Assembly: GCA_950022655.1 (NCBI GenBank)
Contig: OX465584.1
Coordinates: 28,121,469-28,185,468 of the forward strand
From: Alentia gelatinosa
Taxonomy: Eukaryota; Annelida; Polychaeta; Phyllodocida; Polynoidae
Length of the DNA stretch: 64,000 bases
Direction of reading: 5' to 3'
A model generated the notes under the pieces. The model was given only the letters and a program-made list of their open reading frames with translations, was not told where the DNA came from and did not search any database. Of the stretch, positions 10,955 to 21,770 are shown in pieces. The position numbers and the translations under genes were made by a program. Each line of letters starts with the position of its first letter. Positions within the stretch are counted from its first letter, which is position 1.

Positions 10955-12847
10955 GTGTGGATCACTTGATTAGTCTATTACTTTAGTACAGAGATTTCTA
11001 TTCAGGACCACATCTTTTGTGTGTCTTGACTTTTTTATTGGTGTTACATCGTAGACATCTTTGATAAAGGGGTGGCGTTATAGGTAGGAGGGTTGTTTCT
11101 AAAGGGCGATTTCCATTGTGGCCCGTATCTTTGGTTGGATCTTCAATTTGAATTGAGTGACTGAGAATTCGTTTCGTTATGAAAGATAAACTGCTGTAAG
11201 CTAGGCTGAGAGAATTTTTCTAGGAAATTGGATGGGGGTATTGGGGACTCAATTATTTAATACTATCTTAGAGACTTTATAGTAGGTAAAATGCGTTGTT
11301 AATTGAAATACAGGACCCAAATGTGACTTTAATGATATTATAAAGAAAAGGAACTGATAAGATTTAGAAACGGAAGTGAAACTGCTGTCTTGGTGAGCCG
11401 ATTAGGCCTAACCACTGTTACATGAAATGAAACTTTCGGGTTTGAGTCGAAACTGCCAAACATAATCGCGTCTTCAGATTAGCCCTTTTGTATTTCATGT
11501 TTACACTAGGTCATCTCTTGTGTCGAAATCGTGTTGTCATTCTTTGGAATTACTCTGTAAATGTCTCAAGTGATTTATTTATTTCTTCCGGACAGAGAAT
11601 CAGTGAGATCAAAGATTCATACATCTGATAGTATGCAAGCTGTAATATATGTGATTTGTTATATAGCTAAATGAAAAGTTGAGTATGAGAAGAAGTTGGT
11701 TGGATGCCAGAACATTTGTAAATAAGACTAGCTTGTACATATAGAGGCTGTTAACATGGCGTGAAATCTTGGTGATATGAAACGAAAAGAAAGGTACTGA
11801 ACTGAAGAAACGTGAACATCTCATCCTCTGCCGGTGTTTCTTTCCTCAACAAAAAACTCACATAGAGATATATTACGCACATATGAAAAGTTAGAGATAT
11901 ATCATATACAAACAACCAAAATCATTTTGGAATGTTAGCATAATGCATATCAACCAGAGATATTTTGTACTATCGAATATTATATAAAGGATCGAATCTG
12001 ATAGATTCACATGCGGAACTAAGTTAGAAGTTATAATTCAGAATATGGCAAAAAAAAAAAACTGCGGCCAGGGACTTTTCCACCACTCTCTCTGTTTTTT
12101 TTAAAATTGTGTACAGAGTACATAAATGGACGAAGGTCCGGGTGCTTGCAAATGGATCATGGAAGAAGAAACCAAACATCTTATGTCAATAAATCCCATC
12201 GGAGTGTCGTCGTTCCTGCCAGAAACCACAGTGAATCATGCATGGTGTATTATAGTATGCTTGTGGAGTGTGAAAGCCGCAGTGCTTGTGGATGGGACTG
12301 ATACAACCCATGCCGCAGAATATGTTACAGTTGCAATGGTCCCTTCATGTCATACCACCTTTGAAATTAGGAATTTAGCTGAGGATGCTTGGTGTTTCCT
12401 GAAGCTTTATTGCGTTTCAAGGAGCTTCGTGATCATACTGGTCAACCAGATGGTACAACGTAGGCCACCGGTATTCATATACAGTTTACACTTTATTAGT
12501 ATTCATACTTATTCTTAGTATTTAGACATTTTATTAAGTGTTAGTCTCACAGAGATTCTGCGGTGTATTTGTAGAAAGCTATGTTTACGTGTAACCTTTG
12601 AGTATAACAAGAATGAATGATAGTTCAAAGATTGTTTTTTGAACTATGAATAAGTCGCATATAAATCTTCGTATATAACGTTTATGTTTGTGTTTCTATT
12701 TACATAGATTCACATAGGCATCATTTATTTGCCTAACTCATAGATTGTTTATATTCTTCCATTTGCACCGAATTCCTTTTCCTGTTCTCAATATGTTGAC
12801 AGATGTTTTTATTTACCTTTCCTGTCATACAAGTCTCAATCCTGCTC

Positions 12848-12894
<47 letters not shown>

Positions 12895-13021
12895 AAACAA
12901 AACCGGACATGTATATATTCGCGATGGTGCATTGTTCACTGTTTATACACCAAATTGTAAATACTTAGGAGAAACCGCAATTCTATCGTTGTACAGTTGA
13001 TTTGTACCGCTCGGTAATAAA
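10955..13021 (+). other. Probable 3' UTR and poly(A) signal region
   Basis: AT-rich DNA follows the stop codon. Canonical AATAAA hexamers occur at 12188-12193 and 13016-13021; none was noticed closer to the stop. Use of the distal one would give a 3' UTR of about 2 kb. An open frame of 130 codons at 12126-12518 within this region matches nothing I recognise and overlaps another frame; it is not called. Confidence 0.4.
12855..12891. repeat. (TA)n microsatellite
   Basis: About 18 uninterrupted TA dinucleotides lie in the presumed 3' UTR. Confidence 0.95.
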
Positions 13022-13236
13022 GATGGATACATGATGTAAAGGTATTTTCTTATATATTTTTAATATTTCTATATCGAAGGACATTTCTGTTAATCATCCA
13101 CCCCCACAGTAGATTTTTTTGAAAATAAGTTTTATACACAGTTTATATTGAAGGTCGACCATGTATTTATAACATGTCATTTTTTTCATACTATTTGAAA
13201 GCAATAATGCAATTACAAATTGAGGATGGTACCACC

Positions 13237-13492
13237 CTCTCTAAGTTGTATTCTGTACTCTCACTACGCTCTATGGGACAGGAATTCTTAACGAACTAGG
13301 CTTAAAGCCTTGAGAATCCACTGGCCTGCCTCCCGTGCTAAAGATGTACATCAATGCAACCCAAAGATTCCTATAATCACCTAGCGGTAATACTGTGTGC
13401 CAGTGGAATCTCAAACCTCTAAGCGTAGTTCGTTAAGAATTCTTCTCCCATAGAGCGTAGTAAGAACCTTGTACGGAATACCACTTAGAGAG
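13237..13492. mobile_element. TIR/fold-back element (MITE), about 256 bp
   Basis: Left arm (13237-13320) and right arm (13411-13492) are inverted copies of roughly 80 bp. They start with CTCTCTAAGT and share blocks such as CTACGCTCTATGGGA and GAATTCTTAACGAACTA. The two arms nearly meet and the centre is short, so the single strand would form one long hairpin. No coding capacity is present. The superfamily is undetermined because no clear target-site duplication was seen. Confidence 0.8.
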
Positions 13493-16400
13493 TGTGAGAT
13501 CTTATGAGAGGGGTGCACGGTACATGCCATCTACATGAAGGTACGATGTCATTCAGTTTTATTGGGTGTTATACCAGAAAGTACACGCCAGAGACAAACC
13601 TAAATATTTTAACAGCCCTGCTGGTTTAATTTACAGGGTTTTTCAGATCTTTCCTTCCACTTTTCCTTAGGTATATCTCTATTCCTGAGAAACGTTCAAT
13701 GGTCAGTAATATATGCTCCTCTGATGAACTCAATCCCGGTGTTGCGACTCTTCATCATCACCACAGCATTAGAACTATATAATTCAACTGGAAATAGAAT
13801 GCTGCAACCTAGCACACATGCCATCCGGCAGTAGTGCCACCTGGTGCTTGACCGAGAAGACTGCCCTAGTAGCCCAGACACCTGTGCTGCTATCCTAATA
13901 CTAGGAGCCAAAAGTATGTTCATCACAGATGAATGAGCGTGCAATTATAAATGAATAACAATTAAAAGGTTTGAGTTAGATTTAGCCTATGGATAGTTTT
14001 CTGTAACCCACTTGCACCCAGTCAACTTGCCATTTCTCTAACTGCCTGAGTCTAGGATCAAAACATATCAAGCAACAGTGGGTCATAAAGTATTTCGGTC
14101 TTGAGTGATCGGTCATGGTCAGCTGGGCACACCTCTAAGACCCTGAGACACTGGCTCCCTGCTCTGTTCTCAATATCACAGTGAACAGCATGCAGATAGT
14201 AAAGGGATTGTTTTCTAGAAGCACACTAAAAGGTCAATGTGACCACTCTAACCTCTAGATGATGTTTTTAGCGCGTGCAAGCACACTCTAAAAATCAACT
14301 CCCAGCCTGCTATAAAAGGAAATATAGGCAGGATATGGGTCTTTCCTAGCCAGCAGTATGGCAGACATCAGACACACCAATACTAAAAGCGAATGATAGA
14401 TACTAGGTTGAAATCTGTAGAGAGTATATCCTAGCCAGAAAGGGAGAAGGCTAGAATGAAATACCTGATGATTTGACTAAAATGGTGTCACAGGCGACCA
14501 CTTGTCTTTTACCATTCTTGTTGTGTGTTTGGCCATGGTGTATTTTGCCACAACCAATAGTGGAACAATCTGGTGTGCTGTCAGTTAGATTGTAGTGGTA
14601 AGGTAGAAATGAACCAGCTTATTATGTATGCCCACTTCTGAGATATACTACCCCATGGGAAGTGCTTGCTCTCTAATAGGTTTTGGGCAAGTTTTGGACG
14701 CGATCACCTGTAGACGATTAAGCAATTATTACTCAGCCGAATTTAGAATCCTTGGCAAATGATGGCTGGGAACTGATTGAAGTTAGTTCTCTTAATTGGT
14801 GAATAATAACTGAGGTTTTGATGTCTACTCTACTATTGAATGAGTTCTGACTGACTCAGGAGAGAATTTATTATAAGTGGGTTGGGAGTTCAACTGTCTT
14901 GGTTGTAAATGTTTACTTTGTGGAAACTGAAGTTAGTTCTCTTCTTTGGTGAATGACCGACTGATGGGAAACTGGGCGAGCTGGAAGTTAAGACTAATTT
15001 TAGAAGACGATGAGGGAATATCTCCAACTGTTTTGTGACAATCACTTTTATTCTAGTAGTGGAGCCACGGTTCCCTTGCATCCACCTCCTGTTCACTCTC
15101 CGATCAAATCTCGTGTACAATGTTCAGTAGTACGTCAGTTATATTCTAGGAGGCGCCACCCACGCCCGCTCATCTCCAGGAAGAATGAACCACATCTTCT
15201 GGCGCTACTGCTAGTTGAAAGTCAAATGATCTACGTCTACCATTTTAAACTATGCAACAGTAGTAGCTATATATTTACAGTTTGTTTGGTTGTCCGATTC
15301 TTTAAAAGATAAGCAAAATAGACGAAAACCTAGATTTAGGAAGTCAAAGCATATTTCAGGCGGGGGAGAAGGGGTGGGGGTGGGGTGATTGACCAATAAA
15401 AGAAAAGTATGAAAATGTACTCTATTGCAATAATTAATAATAAGTTCGATTTTTCAACTAATTGGTTCAGCCAATATCTACTGACATATCCACTGTTAAT
15501 ACTCCCCAAGTCCATGTGTCTGATAATGTTCATCCCCTTAATTGAAGATTAAGTGCAATTTGATTAAACACACAAAATTGCATATGGTACATGCTACTCA
15601 AGTATAAATAGGAAAAGGGAAGTTACTTTTTTAAAGATAGTATCCGGAAATCATTGAGAACACCTATCCTCTTGAAAATTAACGTTTCCACTTTACCATT
15701 AGAGACAAACCTCATCTTAATTAAACTGAGTACATATTTTCTTAAGACTGATTTCACATCTATTCTATCTATTTGTGATACTATCCTGGCTGTATCTTTC
15801 AGAAACACCATCTTAAAACCATCACACCATACTAGTTCGTGGAATATCATCATATTGTGAAATGTTGTTTTACTCTGTATAATATTTCGTGGCAGACCCT
15901 AACCAACCTAGGACGAATGGGTGATTGATATTTGAAGTTATAAGTTAAACGTGGGTATTGAGATATGCATGGTCTTGTTATGTCATGTATGTTTTTTATC
16001 ACCAGGAATCGGATATTCTAACAAAAGGAATGCGAATGGACTGGAGTTGGTCATGTGGTCGAAAGCAAGGAGCCCATGGGTCGGGACCCAATGAGGGTTC
16101 AGCGTCTCTCCCGACCTTCTGACGTGTTGAGGATACGATTGTTTGATAATGAGTGAGAAAAAGGATGAATGAGAATACAAAGGCTTGTTGGCGAGGCTTC
16201 AGGGATACCCCTGACCATCTTACTTTCACTGGAATGACTATTGATTACAAAAGACATTGTATGGAAAAAATGTAGAATTTATGCTCCAATAAAAGTATTT
16301 TGAACGAAAAAAAAAAAATTCACCAGCAAGCAGAGAGCCTGTATGACCTACAACAAGTTATCGGCAGGAAAAAGACGGATGACGGGGCTGTTAACACCAC

Positions 16401-17500
16401 TGTCACAGCTGATAAGTACTGTGTATCTCTGTCTATGTATACTCACGCTTCTGTTTGTCTCCTTAGTACCAACCTCTTTCATCCTGAGTATCCAGTGCAA
16501 TCCTGCATTGTAGTCATTTGTTGTTTCATCACTCATTGTCAAAATATGAAATCAGGTGTTCATTTGAGATTAGAAGCTGTACCTCGCCATTTATTATTTG
16601 TTTCACCACTCAAAGGCCTAGGGGATATGACCATCGTAGAATCCTGTAGTAAATCGTTTCATTTTCATTATCTTCAAAACTTTATTGAAAGTCATGAGTT
16701 TAAATGATAAGTTCAATAAGCTGGAAATATCTTAAAGGGTTTGAAGATATTTTAACATTATACCGCAGCAATGAAACTGCGGTACCAACAAACAAACATT
16801 GTGTATAGCATTACAGTAAAATGCCAGTATAACTCTGATATGACAGACTCATTCTTTCTTTAAATAACTACTGTTTAGATATATTTTCCCATTGATATCC
16901 GCACCCTGACAGTAGGAGTGCTCTATAAATATAAACCAGCAGACATTTACATCAGAAGACCAGATATCGCATTGCAAATGTAAAGGAACTGCATTTCTGG
17001 ACTACACTTTCTTTTTGGAGAGATGATCTCAGATATTTGAAATTAGAGTAGAGGAAGAAATAGTCGCTGTAGGAGGCTACAAGGTGAATGTGGCATATCC
17101 TGGATATGTAAGTAAGTGGGAAACGCTCAAAGGAGAGTTCTTCTCTCAGACCCCATCTTAAGATGTCGGATGCCGCACATATTGAGTGTTACTGCTGCAA
17201 CCTTTGATCCTTGCTCTTTATATAAGGTATTAAATTATTCAGCCGGTCCGTACTATGTCACACATAACATGGGCAAGCAGGATAGCACACGAGGCATATT
17301 TATATAGGACTGGATCGAGAATCGTATAAATGGACAATACTCCATGAGTGGAGTACAGTTTATTCTACGACTCGAGTGCGTTTCTCGATTTATCTCACCC
17401 CTTTCTTCAACATTAGAATAACATTACAATATCAGAATAATTCAAATTACTTTGCATATCCAGTTAGAAACATATAGATCTCCATCTTGAAGTCATGTCT
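13493..17500. other. Intergenic DNA, no gene seen
   Basis: No coding signal was recognised. A roughly 27-bp direct repeat (CTGAAGTTAGTTCTCTT, then TTGGTGAAT) appears at about 14776 and 14929. Near 14240-14276 the minus strand resembles part of the LINE 5' leader seen at 32.5 kb. Otherwise the stretch is unremarkable AT-rich sequence. Confidence 0.55.
16288..16318 (+). other. Poly(A) signal followed by an A12 tract
   Basis: AATAAA at 16288-16293 is followed 13 bases later by twelve consecutive A residues. That spacing resembles the end of a reverse-transcribed mRNA or a LINE/SINE tail. The preceding 300 bases show no recognisable coding sequence. Confidence 0.35.
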
Positions 17501-17520
17501 ACTTTCTCACATTACGGCCG

Positions 17521-17676
17521 CTGATTGGCCCGTCACTTATGACGTAATATCACATCATTTATTCCACGACCATGGCGGAGCATTGTCCCTTTACGTCGGT
17601 GGTCGTTGCAAATTTATTTTCTAATGTTATTCCTATTGCTAAAATTGTACCAGGTCTGAGACAATTATTACTCTAG
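17521..17676 (+). promoter_or_regulatory. Promoter-like cluster with a 34-codon ORF
   Basis: An inverted CCAAT box (GATTGG, about 17523), a CRE/ATF-like TGACGTAA (about 17540) and CCATGGCGG (a YY1-like word) occur within 60 bp. The last includes an ATG at 17572 opening a 34-residue frame that ends at TAG 17674-17676. A weak donor (CCAG|GTCTGA) lies inside the frame. This could be a first exon or a chance cluster. Confidence 0.2.
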
Positions 17677-17989
17677 GTGATTCCCTCACCCCTTATCTTC
17701 CTTACGGCATAAGGCAATTGTAAAGATCTGCTCTTTAGATATTCCGAGCCCGGGCTTGGAATTGGTGGCACCGTCACCTAAATGTACATATCCAGTATCT
17801 AGATATAAGAGCGAAAATACGTTATAGGTCAATCATCTTCGAAGTGTCTTTTAACTAGTGTGACATTTTGTATCTTCGCATACACACACTATCTCCCTCA
17901 GTGTCCTTTGTGATAGTACCATTTGGGAAGACCAATGAAAATGGGGTCGGCATCAGGCCTTTGTAGTGTTGGGCCGTCTCAATACTCCC

Positions 17990-18170
17990 AAAACACCACA
18001 CACATACAACACGATTCTCATACTTCAACACATCATCACCCCCCCCCCCCCCCACAGCTCTCACCACACCACTTCTATCTTCACCACTCCATTACTCAAT
18101 CACACTCAATCACACTCACCCATACCACACTCTTTCCTATCCAACCCATACCTTATCATATTTTTCCCTT
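17990..18170. repeat. CA/TC-rich low-complexity tract with C15 run
   Basis: This is a purine-poor stretch of CACCA/TCACA words with a run of 15 C at 18039-18053. Open frames across it are composition artefacts. Confidence 0.85.
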
Positions 18171-18353
18171 TTAAAAGCAAAAACTTCATAAAAAGATATG
18201 TAAATAGAAACTACTTGCTCCTCTATAATGAGTATGCAATTATGCCTATTTCATCCTATCCTTTCATTTGATCTGCAATCAATTAAAATCTTTTCGATGC
18301 CACACGACAAAATAAATTTTGCCTTCTACTTGCAAGAATTTTTTAATTCTTTG

Positions 18354-18405
18354 ATTTTTCCTGGAACTACAGCCGTTATATAACGGCTGTAGTTCCAGGA
18401 AAAAT
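18354..18405. repeat. Perfect 52-bp palindrome
   Basis: Two 26-bp arms, AT-rich at the outer ends and GC-containing in the middle (CCTGGAACTACAGCCGTTAT and its complement), meet with no spacer at 18379/18380. The symmetry stops abruptly on both sides. Confidence 0.95.
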
Positions 18406-18624
18406 TCTGTAAACGATTCTGTATCCAGTCTTAACATGTTTACCTTAGGCTGTTTCACATCAAGTTCTATACTGGAATCTTGATATATTCTAACACGAAG
18501 AATATACCCACTGTTGGCAAAATGATATAGATCTTACCTAAAGTAGCTGTTGCCTAAAAGTTTGGCTGAACAAAAACATAGTGCATTGGAGTATATCCAT
18601 GCACAAACCACAATGTGGAAATCA

Positions 18625-18970
18625 TTGAGCTTACGCAAGCGTCCTTGACCACAGAACAGTGTGCCAGCTCTCTGGTCACTATGATGCTGAGTGTCCTTCA
18701 CCTTATTAATGCATCCTGAATATCATTAATAGTGCATGGGCATTCAGCAGTGGCCTTGACACAGTGACTGGGTGTGACCATCCAGACTCATCAGTATGCA
18801 TGAGCACTCAGCAGTGGCCTTGTCCCAGTGACACACAGCAAACCCCCAATACAGGTCTTGGGGGATGTGCATTCACTGTCCTTGACCTTGAAAGGGACAA
18901 GGACAGTGTGCCACAGGGATGGACATGGCATTTGGGACAGGGACTTTGACAGTGTACCAACCTTGACAAT
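18625..18970. repeat. Degenerate internal repeats with small hairpin
   Basis: Phrases built on TCAGCAGTGGCCTTG...CAGTGAC occur at about 18743 and 18807, and GTCCTTGACC...CAGTGTGCCA occurs at about 18642 and 18879. CACTGTCCTTG at 18874-18884 is the exact inverse of 18898-18908, forming a hairpin with a 13-nt loop. It is probably an old complex tandem repeat or SINE fragment. Confidence 0.6.
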
Positions 18971-19408
18971 GTAATTCATTCAACCATGAGAATTCCTATA
19001 TAAGTGAGTAGCAGCCCTAGTTCAGGGTTCTTCTATCTGGGTTTGTGAGAAGAGTGATTGTCTGCATACTAAATAAAAAGGAGCATACTGCAGGTACCTT
19101 TCCTCCAGATCTTTCTGTGAAGGGCTTATACAGTCAAGGAGTATTCTACCACTTACAACCTACCTACATTCAGCTTCTGAGTTCTAGTTACAACTTAATC
19201 CAGAATTCCAGTGACTGCTGGTAACCATCCACAATACAGTAGATATCTCACTGTGATACACCCCAGGACCTTTCCAGGTACATCAGGCAGAGGCTAGCTC
19301 CTCCCCATTGCAACACTTAGGACACTTACCTACAGCCACTCACACAAAACACTTTGTGGGTGATTGGTATTCACATATATGACTGCGTGCACACACATAC
19401 ACTACTGG

Positions 19409-19435
19409 GTGTGTGTGTGTGGGGGGGGGGGGGGG
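19409..19435. repeat. (GT)n/G15 microsatellite
   Basis: A short GT run is directly followed by 15 G residues. Confidence 0.9.
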
Positions 19436-21539
19436 TAGTCTACACATTGACAGGACTTTACATAGCCACACAAACATATACCTGTGTATGGTTGTTTGGT
19501 ATTAACATATACCAAATAAGCCACACACATTGCAGACCATAACCCCATTCAGCCCAATACATTGCATTATTTCATCTTATTTCAATACTGAATGACCTAG
19601 CTGAACTACTAAAGAGTGGCTGTGTTAGATATAATCTAATCGCTGCCTATTCATTGGCATAGAAGCCTTGCTTATTATAGTGCATTTCCTTTATATAGTG
19701 TATTTCCTTTATGACCAGTCATGTTAAGAAAAGTCATTACATTCTGCCTATATCGTGCATTGCCGTCAATCTCTGTCTATAGCTGGAGTTGTCACTTGTC
19801 AGTGATGATAACCTCATTACAGATAGGCTGCCATGGGGCATAAACGTAGGAATATACGTCTGGGCCCTCACATCATCTACACTATTCAAGGAGCTCCCTG
19901 CCATGCCCAAGAGGTATACGAGTACACTGATGGGAATAAATGATCATAATGAATTGCTGAGCTATGCTTTTTCCATGAACCAGACTGCCCTAACGATATG
20001 ACGTTTACTTTGTCAATCCCTTGCAGCAGGTGGTCTGTAAATCTTAACAGCTCTGCTGAGGGACATTACGTTCCGCGGAAGGATCTCTATCCCGGCTTAC
20101 ACCTGCGCAGTGGTACGACCTCTTAGAAGTATGGAATATTACATGAGCATGCAAAAAAACCCACCGTCGTTAGCTTCTCTGTGCATTAACGGGCAGTGGC
20201 TACATGGAGGTTCCTCGTCGTAAGGTGTACGGTTCCTTTTCTGTTCTGTTTGGCGTTTCACCACACATTGATTATAACATATACATAAATAACGATTCCT
20301 TCAACGTTTCTTTTTTTCAGTATTTAACCAATTCATACTGAAAGTAGCAATTACATACCTGTGGCATAAAAGACAGGAAAGATATATAGAGATACATGTA
20401 TACAACTACTAATTATTTTCTTATTCAGTCAGATGAAGGCATTCTCAGAATATCCCCCGATTAAATTAGCTTATTACAACATAGATTCCTCAGTCAGTAA
20501 AATATCAAAAAGCTTCCACTTGGCCAGCTCTGTACCTATCATTATTGGCTTACATATACAATTTGTTTCTCCGGTTTAAGGGGATTTCATTTGACTTCAT
20601 CAACAGCTCTTGATATGATAAGATAAATCGGTTAAATACTTATATTCAAAGATTAAGGCAGCCATACATTATACTAGGTTTAAACTTGGCCACGGCGGCC
20701 ACCTTTCAGTGCCCTGTGCAGCCCTATGGAGCAACATGAGGGGCGTGACATGACTCAGGATGACAGGATGGATAAATGTGACAGATTGTGACACACCCCT
20801 GGCTGCCATGGCCACCAGGAAAAGAATTGCCACAGCAGCTATTGTCGGCCCCAGAGTAAATCACACTCATTTTCAGACATGGCTATTGACATACAACGTG
20901 ACTGAAGGTATGGGAACGCAGGCAGACGTACAGGTAACTGTGGACAAAATATGAGGGATGTGACCGACCGTAGCTCGCCGTACAAGGAATCGTGAAATAA
21001 ACAGACCTCTTAAACATCCCTAAACTGGTGCTGCCAGGGGCTCAGTGTAAACACAAAATTAAGTCTCTGTGGCCATCTGCAACAGGGCTCTATGTTTCAG
21101 CGAAACATGGCTGTCAAGGCAGTCGGGGCTCAGTGTAAACCTAGCATAACATGGAACCTGCTTATACGATTGCATTACGTAGCTATCCAAATTTAGACTA
21201 TTCCTCGATGGATAAATACAAGTAGACGAAGACGCCTGTCTGCAAGAAATACACTCTACAACTGTCATCTGCCGGGCGCACCCTTCGAATGACATCTGTT
21301 TGAGCCGTTGGGAGTTGGCAACTAGTTGGCAACTAGCTTAACAGATAGCTACGGCTATTGACAAAACCAGTTGGTTCTGCATTATTTCATTATGACTATA
21401 CTGTACATTTCATAATGTTAAGTCAAGGCTGAATGTAAATGATTAAAACCCTGATCATCCTGTGAGGCTTAATCATACTTTGCTGAATACTTTTACAGGA
21501 TAAATAAAGCTCATAAAAAATCAAACCGTGTCACAAAAA
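19436..21539. other. Intergenic DNA, no gene seen
   Basis: The 16-mer GGGGCTCAGTGTAAAC is repeated directly at about 21037 and 21126, and an 11-bp unit TTGGCAACTAG is tandemly doubled at 21315-21336. No coding exon was recognised. Confidence 0.55.
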
Positions 21540-21770
21540 CCCGCAGCTTACACTCGGCGATTATAGGCGGTGATTCTTGAATTTTGCACCACCTGACGAT
21601 TTTCAATTGTCAATGGCTAGAAACCGGTACCTATATACAATGTAAAAGCCTGTGGAAAATTTGGGTTGACGACTATTGTGGCCGATATTGCGTAATCGAG
21701 CACCACCTGATGATCATTGACTAGAAGATTTACAGTCGTCACGATTTAGTCGTCTAGTGTAAACGCCGGG
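21540..21770. mobile_element. Probable small TIR element, about 231 bp
   Basis: The left end CCCGCAGCTTACACTCGGCG matches the complement of the right end (CCCGGCGTTTACACTAGACG) imperfectly. Inside, GCACCACCTGA(C/T)GAT occurs twice in the same orientation (about 21587 and 21700). There is no coding capacity. Confidence 0.5.

Noticed and set aside
12126..12518. 130-codon plus-strand frame after the collagen-like gene
   Set aside because: No recognisable domain, composition like the surrounding AT-rich DNA, and it overlaps another open frame in the presumed 3' UTR.
16300..16707. 135-codon plus-strand frame
   Set aside because: It starts inside an A-rich tract and shows no domain or compositional signal.
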